From: Paenibacillus riograndensis SBR5
GTDB taxonomy: Bacteria > Bacillota > Bacilli > Paenibacillales > Paenibacillaceae
Reading direction: 5' to 3'
NCBI RefSeq assembly: GCF_000981585.1
Contig: NZ_LN831776.1
Span: forward strand, 3,889,187 to 3,953,186
DNA length: 64,000 nucleotides
In this document: positions 15,825 to 26,081 of the stretch, piece after piece
Position numbering within the stretch: position 1 is the first letter of the stretch
Layout: each line of letters opens with the position of its first letter
Translations under genes and position numbers: made by a program
Notes under the pieces: model-generated
Told to the model about the DNA's origin: nothing
Databases searched by the model: none
What the model saw: only the letters and a program-made list of their open reading frames with translations

Positions 15825-18824
15825 ATGGTACCGCGAATGGTGAAAAAATGGTTCCATGGTTGCCTGGCCGCAGTTATGTTATTTGCTGTATTTACAGTTC
15901 ACCCGGCTCCGGTGCAGGCGGCTGGCGAAAATCTGCTGGGCAATCCGGGTTTCGAGGCCGGAGATGCAGCATGGGAAAAGTGGGGGAGTCCGGTGGTAAC
16001 AAACGCCGAGAAGCATGGAGGTGAAAAAAGTCTTCAGGTGAAACGGAACACCGGGGGAGCTTCGGCTTCCGTGGAAGTGAAGGAAGGGAAAACGTACCGG
16101 ATCGGTCTATGGGTCAAATTTGCCGCTGCAGGGGTCACAAATGCAACGATTGACATGGACGCTTTCGGTGCGCAGCAGACGAAGGAGCAGCTCCATTTTT
16201 CGGGCTCTACAGATTGGGAATACCGTCAGCTGTTGTACACGCCGGGTCCGGGTGTACAGTATATCCGTTTGTCATTCTGGAACGGTACCAGCAAGGATTA
16301 TTACATCGATGATGCCGTTATCCGGGAAAACGTGGATATCGAACGGCCTACGGCTCCTGGGGTCTGGCAGGCCCAGCATGATCCCGAAGCACTGAAGCTG
16401 ACCTGGACCGGCTCCACAGATGATATGGGCGTGGAATCCTACCAGCTTGCTTACAAAAGAACAGATGCTGCGGACTGGAGCACAGTGGCTGTACCTCATC
16501 AGGAATCAGTCACGGAGTACACGTATACGCTGGAAAACCTCGATCCTTTTTCGGTGTATGCGATAATGCTGCGGGCCAAGGATGCCGCAGGCAATACCTC
16601 TGATGCCGTAATGGGCCTCGAAGCTACCCCCGGACCCAATCTGGTGATCAACGGCGGCCTGGAGACTGGAAATACGGCACCGTGGCAAAAAACAGGGACG
16701 GTCAAAACCACGACCTATGATCCGCATTCTGGACAATATGCGTTGCAGTTGTTCCATAACGCTACAGCCAGAACGTCAAAAGTACCGTCTATACGCAGCA
16801 CTTCCTATCTAGTATCGTATTGGAGCAGATTTAATGCCCCCACACCTGGAACCTTTTCCGTTACCCTTGATGTATATCAAGGTCTAACTGCTGTCCACTA
16901 TCCGTTTTATACTAACGCTACGGCCGCATGGTCCCGTTCGGAGCAGATCATTCAGACAGGAAATGGAATATCCCTCCTGCAGCTGCGGGCCGGCAATTAT
17001 AGCGGCGGAGATATGTTCCTTGACCAGGTGTTTGCAAGTATAATGCCCGAAATTCCCGCTGATCTGAACCCCGGCGCGCCTGCAGGCTTCATGGCAGGGA
17101 CCGTAGACGGGGTATCCGCTGAGCTGCAATGGGCTGCCTCCAGAGGCCCCTTTGGCGTGAGGGAATATAAGCTGCTGTACAAAAAAGCAGCCGACACCGA
17201 ATGGACCAGCCTGACGGTACCGTATGTCCCCGGCCAATCCCAGTATGTCTACAAGCTGGAAGGTTTGTCGCCTGAAAGCCTGTATGACATTGAGGTGAAG
17301 GCGGTCAGTGAAGGGACAGCCATCTCAGCTGCGAGTGCGCTTCAGGTGACCACCGGCAAGATGGCGCCGGTCAACCCGGGCGCTACCGTTGAAGCGGCGG
17401 CACTGCTTGACCGGCTTTATGCAGCTACAGGAAACACTATTTACACAGGCCAGCATAATTATTACGAAGAGCCCGCGAAATGGTACGATAAGGCAGCTGA
17501 GCTGACCGGATATTATCCGGCATTATGGGGCTCGGATTTCGCCTATTATACTGGCGAAGATATGGGCGGGCTGCGCCAATCTATGATTGATGAAGCAATT
17601 CTTCAAGGCAAGGCGGGAACCATGGTAACTCTGACGTATCATCAGACCCGGCCCATGGACCCGGCAACCTCCGGCTGGGAGAGCGTTACAGGCGATGTAA
17701 CGGAAGCCCAGATGACAGACATCGTCACGCCGGGCACAGAGCTGTACAATCAGTGGGCTGCCCAGGTGGATGAGGTTGCAGGATATCTGGAGCAGCTGCA
17801 GGACGAAGGCATCCCGGTATTATGGCGTCCCTATCATGAGATGAATGCTGAATTTTTCTGGTGGGGGGCAAGACCGGAGCTGTTCAAGCAGCTGTGGCAC
17901 AATATGTATGACCGCTTAACCCATCTGCACGGACTGAATAATCTTATCTGGGTATGGAATCCGAATGCGGAGAGCTCCTGGGCGTATGATTCAGCCCCGT
18001 ATTTCCCCGGCCATGATGTTGTGGATGTGCTGGCTATGGATATTTATAACAATGATTACCGTGACACCTATTACAACAAGCTGGTGCAGCTCAGCGGAGG
18101 ACGGCCGATTGCCATCGGCGAAAACGGCGAGCTGCCGGATATGCAGATGCTGCGGGAGAAGCAGCCGAAGTATGTGTATTTCATGACCTGGGCCGATTAT
18201 TTGACTGATAAAAATTCAATCAGCGCCATTCAGGCGCTCTACAGCGACCCGCGCGCGCTGAACAACGGGGAAACCGGCAATGGCCCGTATGTTCCGCCTC
18301 CGGTGGACAGCTATCTGATCGACGATTTCGAGTCGTATGGCGGCTCGACTGGAAGCCTCCGCTCCAAATGGCAGCGCAATGTTTCCGGCAATGCTGCGAC
18401 GGTAACGCTGGATACGTATGGGCTGAATAGCGGAACTTACGGGCTGAAGCTGGATTATACCATTGGCAATCCCGGTTATGCCGGAGTCTACCGGAGCATG
18501 GGCAAGGAATGGCCGGGCATGCAGGCCATCACCTTCTGGCTGCAGCCGGACGGCTCAAACCGCCAGCTGGCGGTCCAGTTCCATGAGACGAATGGCGAAG
18601 TCTGGGAAGCCGGAATTAAGCTTCAGGGGACGGCTGCGCGGCAGGTGACCATTCCTTTTACTGACTTCGCAAGGCCCGGATGGTCTACCGGCGGCAACGG
18701 TGTTATTGATTTGGGCTCCATTAAAGAATTCGCCTTTTATGTGGCCCAGGGAAGTGGTGTCCAGGGCAGCGGAACGCTTTACATTGACGATGTGCAGGCT
18801 GTGAAGCTCCCGGCGGAAGAGTAG
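15825..18824 (+). CDS. secreted multidomain GH26 endo-beta-mannanase
   Basis: 999-residue exported enzyme that cuts beta-1,4-mannan or galactomannan (some GH26 act on mixed-linkage glucan). A signal peptide (KKWFHGCLAAVMLFAVFTV...VQAA) is followed by a CBM4-like sandwich (about 35-170), fibronectin III (about 170-265), another CBM-like domain (about 270-400), a second FN3 (about 405-505) and the GH26 barrel (about 525-810). The acid/base is Glu672 in YHEMN and the nucleophile Glu766 in GENGE. A C-terminal domain (about 830-999, starting DDFESYGG) resembles CBM11/27-type modules. ATG 15825 is preferred to the open frame's TTG at 15759 because GGAGG sits 10 bp upstream and the signal peptide then starts cleanly. 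A cre box precedes it. Confidence 0.9.
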   Translation: MVPRMVKKWFHGCLAAVMLFAVFTVHPAPVQAAGENLLGNPGFEAGDAAWEKWGSPVVTNAEKHGGEKSLQVKRNTGGASASVEVKEGKTYRIGLWVKFAAAGVTNATIDMDAFGAQQTKEQLHFSGSTDWEYRQLLYTPGPGVQYIRLSFWNGTSKDYYIDDAVIRENVDIERPTAPGVWQAQHDPEALKLTWTGSTDDMGVESYQLAYKRTDAADWSTVAVPHQESVTEYTYTLENLDPFSVYAIMLRAKDAAGNTSDAVMGLEATPGPNLVINGGLETGNTAPWQKTGTVKTTTYDPHSGQYALQLFHNATARTSKVPSIRSTSYLVSYWSRFNAPTPGTFSVTLDVYQGLTAVHYPFYTNATAAWSRSEQIIQTGNGISLLQLRAGNYSGGDMFLDQVFASIMPEIPADLNPGAPAGFMAGTVDGVSAELQWAASRGPFGVREYKLLYKKAADTEWTSLTVPYVPGQSQYVYKLEGLSPESLYDIEVKAVSEGTAISAASALQVTTGKMAPVNPGATVEAAALLDRLYAATGNTIYTGQHNYYEEPAKWYDKAAELTGYYPALWGSDFAYYTGEDMGGLRQSMIDEAILQGKAGTMVTLTYHQTRPMDPATSGWESVTGDVTEAQMTDIVTPGTELYNQWAAQVDEVAGYLEQLQDEGIPVLWRPYHEMNAEFFWWGARPELFKQLWHNMYDRLTHLHGLNNLIWVWNPNAESSWAYDSAPYFPGHDVVDVLAMDIYNNDYRDTYYNKLVQLSGGRPIAIGENGELPDMQMLREKQPKYVYFMTWADYLTDKNSISAIQALYSDPRALNNGETGNGPYVPPPVDSYLIDDFESYGGSTGSLRSKWQRNVSGNAATVTLDTYGLNSGTYGLKLDYTIGNPGYAGVYRSMGKEWPGMQAITFWLQPDGSNRQLAVQFHETNGEVWEAGIKLQGTAARQVTIPFTDFARPGWSTGGNGVIDLGSIKEFAFYVAQGSGVQGSGTLYIDDVQAVKLPAEE

Positions 18825-18982
18825 CTCTGCAGCCCTTGCGGACAGCTTCTGAAGGATGGATACGCAGTGCTCAACTCTTCATTGCTGGAGCACACTTTTC
18901 GTTGGCCACGGTGCTGGAGGCTCCTTCCTGAACTGAATAAGATTATAGTGTAGAGCAAGCAGATACAGGAAGGATGACAAAC

Positions 18983-19936
18983 GTGGACATCGAACGAAAG
19001 GTCATTACCAGGCCAAAAGGAAAGCCGGTGACATGGTGGTCCAGGTGGATCAGGCAATGGGATATTCAGCTGATGGTTGTACCTGCCATGCTGTTTATCT
19101 TCGTGTTCAGCTATCTGCCGATGTACGGGGTGCTGATGGCGTTCCAGGATTATCAGCTGTTCGGCGGCTTTTTTCACAGTCCCTGGGTCGGGTTCAAGCA
19201 TTTTGAGGCGTTCTTCAACTCCCCTGACTTCTGGAATGTTATGCGCAACACAATTGTAATCAGCCTGCTGAAGCTGTGCATCGGGTTTCCGGCACCCATC
19301 CTGCTGGCGCTGATGCTGAATGAGGTCCGGCTGATGCTGTTCAAGCGGATCATCCAGACAGTCAGTTACCTGCCGCATTTTCTGTCCTGGGTCATCGTCG
19401 GCGGGTTCGTGGGCTCCATGCTTTCGACTGATAATGGAAGCGTTAACATGCTGCTGATGAACCTGCATCTGACCTCAGAGCCAATCAGCTTCCTGTCGGT
19501 GCCGGAATACTTCTGGGGGATCCTTGTCGGAACGGGCATTTGGAAGGAGATGGGGTTCGCAGCCATTGTCTATCTGGCGGCCATTGCCGGAATTGATCCG
19601 CATCTTTATGAAGCCGCTTCCATTGACGGGGCAGGGCGGTTCAAGCAAATTCAGCTGATCACGCTGCCCTGCATCCGGCCGGTCATTATCATCTTCCTGA
19701 TCCTGGCGGTAGGTAATATTCTGAATGCCGGGTTTGAGGATATCCTGATTCTGGCCACCAACCCGATCCTGCGTGATGTATCCGATGTCATCGACACTTA
19801 TGTCTACCGGATGGGGATTCTGAACAACCGCTTCTCCTATGCGGCGGCGGCGGGACTGTTCAAGGCGGTTGTAAGTATCGGGCTGCTGGCACTGGCTAAT
19901 AAGGCAGCAAGAAAAATGGGCTCAAGCCTATGGTAA
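18983..19936 (+). CDS. sugar ABC transporter permease (LplB/YtcP-partner type)
   Basis: 317-residue inner-membrane permease with six predicted helices. The binding-protein-dependent transport motif EAASIDGAGRFKQIQLITLPCIRPVI (cytoplasmic EAA loop that touches the ATPase) is intact. The opening WDIQLMVVPAMLFIFVFSYLPMYGVLMAF is the hallmark of the LplB subfamily, which imports complex oligosaccharides. GTG 18983 is chosen because AGGAAGG lies 9 bp before it; ATG 18974 directly abuts that site. It is followed by the second permease and binding protein. No ATPase gene is in the locus; such importers use a shared MsmX-type ATPase encoded elsewhere. Confidence 0.92.
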   Translation: MDIERKVITRPKGKPVTWWSRWIRQWDIQLMVVPAMLFIFVFSYLPMYGVLMAFQDYQLFGGFFHSPWVGFKHFEAFFNSPDFWNVMRNTIVISLLKLCIGFPAPILLALMLNEVRLMLFKRIIQTVSYLPHFLSWVIVGGFVGSMLSTDNGSVNMLLMNLHLTSEPISFLSVPEYFWGILVGTGIWKEMGFAAIVYLAAIAGIDPHLYEAASIDGAGRFKQIQLITLPCIRPVIIIFLILAVGNILNAGFEDILILATNPILRDVSDVIDTYVYRMGILNNRFSYAAAAGLFKAVVSIGLLALANKAARKMGSSLW

Positions 19937-19984
19937 ACACTAATGCTGAAAATAAATTTGGCACAAGAAAGCGGGGAGCGGGTG

Positions 19985-20890
19985 ATGATGAAGCTGTCGG
20001 CGGGAGATAAAGTTCTGCAAGTTATGATATATACAGTGCTGCTGCTGCTGGGCTTCATCACCCTGTACCCCTTTTGGAATTCGCTGGTGATTTCCTTCAA
20101 TGTGGGTTCGGATACAGCGCTCGGCGGCATCACGTTCTGGCCGCGCAGCCCGACACTGGATAACTACGAGGTGGTGTTCCGGGACAGCCGCATCGGTCAT
20201 GCATTTCTGATCTCTATCCTGCGCACCATCGTAGGTACAACACTATCGGTCCTGTTTACGGCTATTTTGGCCTATGGCCTTTCCAGGCATGAATTGATGG
20301 GACGCAAAGTATATATGGTATTCTGCATCATTACCATGTATTTCAGCGGCGGACTGATTCCCACCTTCCTGCTGCTGCGCGAGTTTGGCATGATGGATAC
20401 CTTTTGGGTCCTGGTCATTCCCGGAATGATCAGTGTATACAACATGATTATTTTCCGGACGTTCTTTTTGGGGCTGCCGGCGGGACTTGTGGAGTCGGCG
20501 CGGATCGACGGCTGCAATCATCTCGGAGTGCTGACCCGCATTATTTTGCCCATCTCCGGTCCTGTCGTGGCTACCCTGTCGTTGTTTACAGCCGTATACC
20601 ACTGGAATGACTGGTTCTCGGCCAGCATCTATATCAATGATACCCGCCTGATTCCAATCCAGACCCTGCTCAAGCAGATTTTGAATTCCAATATCGTGAC
20701 GGATCAGCTCCAGAAGGCCATTGGCAGCAGTGCGGCAGCTCAGGACCGGCTCGCGCTCGTGCAGTCGGTAACCAGCAAATCGCTGATCATGGCAACCACT
20801 ATGGTGGCCACACTGCCGATCATTATGGTCTACCCGTTCCTGCAGAAGTATTTTGTAAAAGGTGTACTGATCGGGTCGCTTAAGGAGTAG
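19985..20890 (+). CDS. sugar ABC transporter permease (YtcP/LplC type)
   Basis: 301-residue partner permease with six predicted helices and the EAA-like loop ESARIDGCNHLGVLTRIILP. The N-terminal ITLYPFWNSLVISFN block and the C-terminal VYPFLQKYFVKGVLIGSLKE are typical of the LplC/YtcP subfamily. ATG 19985 has GGGGAG six bases upstream; the earlier in-frame ATG at 19943 has no ribosome site. With the preceding permease it forms the heterodimeric channel for the lipoprotein encoded at 20963. Confidence 0.92.
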   Translation: MMKLSAGDKVLQVMIYTVLLLLGFITLYPFWNSLVISFNVGSDTALGGITFWPRSPTLDNYEVVFRDSRIGHAFLISILRTIVGTTLSVLFTAILAYGLSRHELMGRKVYMVFCIITMYFSGGLIPTFLLLREFGMMDTFWVLVIPGMISVYNMIIFRTFFLGLPAGLVESARIDGCNHLGVLTRIILPISGPVVATLSLFTAVYHWNDWFSASIYINDTRLIPIQTLLKQILNSNIVTDQLQKAIGSSAAAQDRLALVQSVTSKSLIMATTMVATLPIIMVYPFLQKYFVKGVLIGSLKE

Positions 20891-20962
20891 AGAAATCATG
20901 CAAGCGCTGGCGGGGGCGCAAATCAGGCCATACCAAGTGAACATTAGAGAGGGGTTACTCAT

Positions 20963-22621
20963 TTGAAGTCTACGAAGAGTTTTCCGCTGCTGAGTGTTGT
21001 ATTGTGTTCGGTGCTTTTGATCGCCGGTTGCGGCGGGGGGAACAATGGTGCCGCTCCGTCCGCTGAACCTACTAAGGAACCTGCGGCAACGGAGACTGCA
21101 GCGGCAAGTGCAAGTCCTGAAGCAGCATCCACAGCTGCTGGAAGCACGGTAAAGCCGGTTTCCTTCACGTACTACAGCAATTATGACTGGGATACTACAG
21201 AGGAATGGGGCAGAGACTCCACGACCAAGTGGATCGCCGACACCCTGAAGGTGAAGATGACACCGGTTCAGTCCAGCGGCGCGGCTGAGACTAAGTTCAG
21301 CACGATGATCGCTTCGGGAAGCCTGCCGGATGTCATTATGATGGACCGGGGAGCCAATGTGGAGCGGCTGCGCCAGCCCGGACTGCTGGTGCCCCTGGAT
21401 GATTATCTCGACCGCTACCCCAATCTCAAAAAAAATGCCGGTGAAGCCACGCTGAACATGCTGCGTTCGGAAGACGGCAAGCTGTACCAGTTCCCTAACT
21501 GGTATACTTCAAGCCCGAACGGCAACGGCGGCTGGATTATTAACCGGAAAATATACAAGGAACTCGGTTCGCCGAAGCTGGAAACCTACGATGACCTGTA
21601 TGCCTACCTGAAGCTGGTGAAGGAGAAATATCCTGATGTGGTGCCGCTTGAAGTAGGGGCTAAAGGTAGGGGGCTTGAAACGATGTACGGCGGTTTTGCT
21701 GAAAATAAACCCTACCTGCCCAAAGCCAATCCGGTAGGCAATACGCTGCAGTCTATTTTTGAGGATCAGGTGTTCATCGAGAACATGCAGTATGCCAGCA
21801 AGCTGTTCCGTGAAAAGCTCATTACCCAGGATATGTTCACCCAGACCGGGGACCAGATCTCCGAGAAGCTCAAAACAGGCCGCGTGGCTGTCTACGTGGA
21901 CGGCGATGTGGTGAACCCGGGACGCGGTGCTGACACTGCCTTGCGTACAACTGATCCCGATGCCGGTTACGATATCATTTGGCCGATTCACAAAGCCGGT
22001 CTGGACGCAACCAAAATTACACCGAACAACTACAATTCGCTGGGCTGGAACGTGCTGGTCATCACGAAAAATGCCAAAGACCCGGAAGCTATCTTCTCTT
22101 ACCTCGACTGGGTGACAAGCGAAGAGGGACAGCGTATCCTGAACTTTGGCCGGCAAGGCCTTTACTGGGATGAGTACGATGCGGACGGCGTGCCTATTCT
22201 GAATGAAGCAGGCCTGAATACCCCGCAGGGCGACAAGGACAAGGAAAGAATCGGCCGCTTCAACTGGGTCGGCAATACTACCTTTATTGATCAGACCAAA
22301 GCCAAGATGGATGCGCAGCTTCCGGCCGATAAGCAGAACTGGACTACGCTGGCCCAGCAGAAGGTGACCTGGAAGACCTCAAAGAACTTTACCGAATTCG
22401 TGAATCTTGATCCGCTGCCGGACTCGGAGGAAGGCACCATTGCCACGGCAGTGAACGATATTTATCAGGAGGCTTTTGCGAAAACACTGTACGCCAAGAG
22501 TGATGACGAGGTCCTGAGTCTCTTGAACAAAGCGAATGAGGACGCGAAAAAAGCAGGCTATGAGAAGCTGCTGAAATACCAGACAGAGAAATGGCAGGAT
22601 AATCTTAGCAAGATGAAATAA
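20963..22621 (+). CDS. sugar-binding lipoprotein of the ABC importer (LplA/YtcQ type)
   Basis: 552-residue extracellular solute-binding protein, anchored by lipid. Signal peptide with lipobox L-I-A-G-Cys23, then a low-complexity Ala/Thr/Glu/Ser linker, then a type 1 solute-binding fold (motifs such as TKFSTMIASGSLPDV and NYNSLGWNVLVITKNAKDPEA). The large size fits binding proteins for oligosaccharides. TTG start with GAGAGGGG 8 bp upstream. The location between a mannanase and an alpha-galactosidase suggests manno- or galactomanno-oligosaccharides as ligand. A terminator follows. Confidence 0.92.
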   Translation: MKSTKSFPLLSVVLCSVLLIAGCGGGNNGAAPSAEPTKEPAATETAAASASPEAASTAAGSTVKPVSFTYYSNYDWDTTEEWGRDSTTKWIADTLKVKMTPVQSSGAAETKFSTMIASGSLPDVIMMDRGANVERLRQPGLLVPLDDYLDRYPNLKKNAGEATLNMLRSEDGKLYQFPNWYTSSPNGNGGWIINRKIYKELGSPKLETYDDLYAYLKLVKEKYPDVVPLEVGAKGRGLETMYGGFAENKPYLPKANPVGNTLQSIFEDQVFIENMQYASKLFREKLITQDMFTQTGDQISEKLKTGRVAVYVDGDVVNPGRGADTALRTTDPDAGYDIIWPIHKAGLDATKITPNNYNSLGWNVLVITKNAKDPEAIFSYLDWVTSEEGQRILNFGRQGLYWDEYDADGVPILNEAGLNTPQGDKDKERIGRFNWVGNTTFIDQTKAKMDAQLPADKQNWTTLAQQKVTWKTSKNFTEFVNLDPLPDSEEGTIATAVNDIYQEAFAKTLYAKSDDEVLSLLNKANEDAKKAGYEKLLKYQTEKWQDNLSKMK

Positions 22622-22643
22622 TGCTAGAGCCGTCATGATCCGT

Positions 22644-22680
22644 GGGGTATACTGAAGCCAAGTGTACCCCTTTTACTATT
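22644..22680 (+). terminator. terminator after the binding-protein gene
   Basis: GGGGTATACT pairs with AGTGTACCCC (one G-T pair) around a short loop and is followed by TTTTACTATTTT. It separates the importer genes from the regulator genes. Confidence 0.8.
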
Positions 22681-22744
22681 TTATGTAATTCTTTAATCTG
22701 AATGAACGGGGGCGGAATGAGATCGGATGCGGGGGAGGGATGGG

Positions 22745-24310
22745 ATGTACAAGGTTCTGCTGGTTGACGATGAGCTGTTGGATCTGGAGGGGTTGCAGCG
22801 TTTTATGAACTGGGAAGGTCTTGGCATGGAGGTGTGCGCCGCCGCAAGCAGCGGTTTTGAAGCCCTGGAGGTGCTGGAATCGCAGGCCGTGGATATCATT
22901 GTCACCGACATCAGGATGCCGATCATGTCAGGGATGGAGCTTGCGCGCAGAGCGCTTGAGCTGAACCCGAAGCTGAAGATTATTTTCGTCAGCGGGTATG
23001 AGGATTTCCAGTATGCCAAACAGGCCATTTCCATGAGCGCGTCGGGTTATGTTCTGAAGCCCGTGGACGATGCTGATATGCGCAGGTCGCTGGAAGAAGT
23101 CCGTGAGACATTGGACCGGGAACAGGAGCACTTGCATCTGGAACGTTATTTCTCCGAGTCAGAGCCGCTTTTGCGCAGAGAGCTGTTCATGCAGCTGCTG
23201 GATGGAAACCCGGATGAAGCCAAGATGCTGCCGCTGCTTCAGCGGGTCGGGATTTATTGGAGCGATACCAGACTGTACACGGCCCTGCTGGAGCCGGATG
23301 ATATGTCCTGGAAGCTGAATGGCTACAGTGACGGAGCCAAAGCCGAAATCGAGAACATGCTGGAAGCGGCAATCGAGCGGTATTGTGCGGAGGAGCAGAT
23401 TCAAGCCTGCAGAACAGAACGGTTCCATTACGCGCTGATTCTGGAGGAGCATGTGGACCGCGGAAGACTGCACAGGCTGATACAGCAGGCAGTGGCGGGC
23501 ACACCGCTTACGGTTACCATTGGTGTAGGCCCGGCCGTGAGCCATTTGCGGGAGCTGCGGAATTCCTTCCGGCAGGCCAGAAATGCGCTCGGACTGAAAC
23601 TGTTCCTCGGTAAAGGCAAGCTGATTCTCCATTCCGATGCCAGAGGGCCGATATCCGCCTCCGTCAAGGATCTGGACAGTATTCTGCAGTCCTTGTTTGC
23701 GGCGATGTCCTCTTACCGGCTGGTCGATGTGGACGACTGCAATGAGGAGCTGTTCGTCTGGGTGGGCAATATGGAGACCAAGCTGGAGATCTACCAGCTG
23801 TTCCTGCACATCGTCTCCAAGCTGGATGCTTATCTGCATACGATCAATGAGGATTTTTATGAGCTGCTGGGGTTGGAACGGAAGCATCTCAATATTCTTT
23901 ATGACCTGGAAACCATAGATGATATGAAATCCTGGCTCCGCCGCCGGATGTTCGAGCTGTCCGAACGGCTCCAGCGGAAGCGCCAAGGAAAAAAACGCAA
24001 GCTTGTAGAGGAAATTCAGGCATACATTGAAGAGCATCTGGAGCATAATGTCATGCTGCGGGATGCTGCCAACCACTTTTCCTTTTCCCCTAATCACCTG
24101 GGCCAGATCTTCTATGAGGAGACCGGAGTGTACTTCTCCGACTATGTGGGACTAAGGCGGCTGGAGCGGGTGAAGGTGCTGCTTAGCGATCCGAAGCTAA
24201 AGGTATATGAAGCCGCGAACCGGGTCGGCTATAAGAATCTCTCCCATTTCAGCAAGCAGTTCAAGGAATTTTACGGGGTGAGCCCCGGCGACTACAGGAG
24301 ACATCTGTGA
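22745..24310 (+). CDS. YesN-type AraC response regulator
   Basis: 521-residue transcription factor. The receiver domain holds the acidic pair near residues 8-9 and phosphorylation site Asp55 in VTDIRMP, with the lysine in SGYVLKPVDD. A middle region of about 250 residues links to a C-terminal AraC/XylS double helix-turn-helix (MLRDAANHFSFSPNHLGQIF, then RVGYKNLSHFSKQFKEFYGV). ATG 22745 has GGAGGG just upstream and is preferred to the earlier ATG at 22727. It lies 1 bp before the YesM-type kinase and after the importer, so it should activate the mannan locus when oligosaccharides are sensed. Confidence 0.94.
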   Translation: MYKVLLVDDELLDLEGLQRFMNWEGLGMEVCAAASSGFEALEVLESQAVDIIVTDIRMPIMSGMELARRALELNPKLKIIFVSGYEDFQYAKQAISMSASGYVLKPVDDADMRRSLEEVRETLDREQEHLHLERYFSESEPLLRRELFMQLLDGNPDEAKMLPLLQRVGIYWSDTRLYTALLEPDDMSWKLNGYSDGAKAEIENMLEAAIERYCAEEQIQACRTERFHYALILEEHVDRGRLHRLIQQAVAGTPLTVTIGVGPAVSHLRELRNSFRQARNALGLKLFLGKGKLILHSDARGPISASVKDLDSILQSLFAAMSSYRLVDVDDCNEELFVWVGNMETKLEIYQLFLHIVSKLDAYLHTINEDFYELLGLERKHLNILYDLETIDDMKSWLRRRMFELSERLQRKRQGKKRKLVEEIQAYIEEHLEHNVMLRDAANHFSFSPNHLGQIFYEETGVYFSDYVGLRRLERVKVLLSDPKLKVYEAANRVGYKNLSHFSKQFKEFYGVSPGDYRRHL

Positions 24311-24311
24311 T

Positions 24312-26030
24312 ATGCGGCGCAATGTGAACATTCCTTTTGGATACAAGCTGATTCTGCCTTATGTGCTGTGCCTACTGATGGCCGTGCTGACGGTTGGCCT
24401 GTTCGCCTATGCGCATTCCGTGAACTCCCTCCGGGAAAAAACACGGGAGAACCTGCAAGGGACACTCAGGCAAATGCGCGACAATATCCGTTACCGTACG
24501 GATGATATTGAACGGATCACTAACAGCCTCTACTACAATTACAGTCTTCAAAATGCACTGCGCCGCTACGATCAGGGCTGGTACAGCTATGAGACCATGA
24601 CCAAAACCCTCATGCCGGCGCTTGAAAATCTGCTTAATTATACAGCCAGCAATATTGGCTTGTCGCTGTATCTCCAGAACGAAACGCTGCCCGAAATATT
24701 CTATAAGGACGAAGAACAGAACCCGCTGCTCTCCACCAAGCGTTACGAGATCTACCATCTGATGCGGATACAGGATACGGACTGGTACCGACTGCTGCAA
24801 TTTTCGGGAACCCTGCCGGGACTGAGCCGCTGGCAGCAGATTCTGCGCGATAAGGAGGACGGTAATATATCATTGCTGCAGCGTCTGGATGATGTACAGC
24901 GGGGGAAGGAGATCGGTCTGGTCCGGGTGAGCGTGCAAATCCGTGATCTGCTTGATTCCGTAGATTACCGCAAGATCGGCGAGTACAGCACGCTCGTCGT
25001 GCTGGACGCAAGCGGCAGGACGGTCCTGCAATCTTCGCCGGAAGGCGCAGAAGAGGGGAATCCGCGGACTGCACCCGATAGGCTTGTGCTCAGTGAACCG
25101 CTGTACGGGCTGGGGTGGCAGCTGCAAGCCTATATTCCGGACAGCCTGTTCGACCAGAGCGCGGGCGAGGTGCGCCGGATGACTTTGCTGGTTTGCCTGA
25201 TCAGTGCATTGGTATTGGCTGTTTTGGGCATCTGGGTGTCCGGTTATTTCTCACGGCGGATTCAGAAGATCGTGGGGTCGCTGAATGCTTTTCACGACGG
25301 GGATTTCCACAAAAGAATCCGTTTCAAAGGCAATGACGAGCTGGCGCAAATTGCCATCGCCTTCAACCGGATGGGCAGCAATATGGAAGAGCTGATTCAT
25401 AAAAATTATGTGGCCGATCTTCAGAAAAAAGAAGCGGAGCTGGAATCCCTGCAGGCCCAGATCAACCCCCATTTTCTCTACAATACCCTTTCCTCCATTA
25501 ACCGTCTGGCCCAATTCGGGGATATCGATAAACTGCATATTATGGTGCAGGAGCTGGCGAAATTCTACCGGCTATCCCTGAACCGTGGTGAAATTCTGAC
25601 TACAGTAGGCAAGGAAATCGAACATGCCAAAGCGTATGTGGCGATCCAGTGCATTAAATACGGTGAACGGCTTAGCGTATATTATGACATTGATCCTGAG
25701 GTGCTGGAGTATGCAACGGTCAAGCTGATTCTGCAACCGCTGATCGAAAATGCGCTGGAGCATGCCTGGTTCGGGACCACTCTGGGCATCCGGCTTGTCG
25801 TGGAGAAGCGGGAGGCGGAGATCGTGTTCAAGGTAATCGACAACGGCGTCGGCATGAATGCGGATACCATCCGCCAGATATTGGCGCCGGAAGGTCCGCG
25901 GATCGGTTATGGCATCCGAAACGTCGATTCCCGGATCAAGCTGCATCACGGCAGCGGCTACGGAGTAACGATTGCCAGCCGTTCCGGCATCGGAACCTGC
26001 ATTCAGATTACTATTCCCTGCCGGATGTAG
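24312..26030 (+). CDS. YesM-type sensor histidine kinase
   Basis: 572-residue membrane kinase. Helix near residues 13-35, a large extracytoplasmic sensor (to about 295), a second helix (LLVCLISALVLAVLGIWVSG), a HAMP domain and a His_kinase-type (PF06580) domain with the phosphorylated His387 in NPHFLYNTLSS. The ATP domain carries LQPLIENALEHA and DNGVGMN. This class pairs with YesN-type regulators, here encoded immediately before with a 1-bp gap. It probably senses a sugar or a loaded binding protein outside the cell. No separate promoter is evident. Confidence 0.94.
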   Translation: MRRNVNIPFGYKLILPYVLCLLMAVLTVGLFAYAHSVNSLREKTRENLQGTLRQMRDNIRYRTDDIERITNSLYYNYSLQNALRRYDQGWYSYETMTKTLMPALENLLNYTASNIGLSLYLQNETLPEIFYKDEEQNPLLSTKRYEIYHLMRIQDTDWYRLLQFSGTLPGLSRWQQILRDKEDGNISLLQRLDDVQRGKEIGLVRVSVQIRDLLDSVDYRKIGEYSTLVVLDASGRTVLQSSPEGAEEGNPRTAPDRLVLSEPLYGLGWQLQAYIPDSLFDQSAGEVRRMTLLVCLISALVLAVLGIWVSGYFSRRIQKIVGSLNAFHDGDFHKRIRFKGNDELAQIAIAFNRMGSNMEELIHKNYVADLQKKEAELESLQAQINPHFLYNTLSSINRLAQFGDIDKLHIMVQELAKFYRLSLNRGEILTTVGKEIEHAKAYVAIQCIKYGERLSVYYDIDPEVLEYATVKLILQPLIENALEHAWFGTTLGIRLVVEKREAEIVFKVIDNGVGMNADTIRQILAPEGPRIGYGIRNVDSRIKLHHGSGYGVTIASRSGIGTCIQITIPCRM

Positions 26031-26081
26031 CGTTGGCGTAAACAGGCAGTCCTAACCGGTTAAAAAGGAGCTCAGAACCTA

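Noticed and set aside
23159..24097. 312-codon antisense open frame opposite the YesN-type regulator
   Set aside because: Mirror of a well-supported gene with clear domains; typical high-GC shadow frame without ribosome site.
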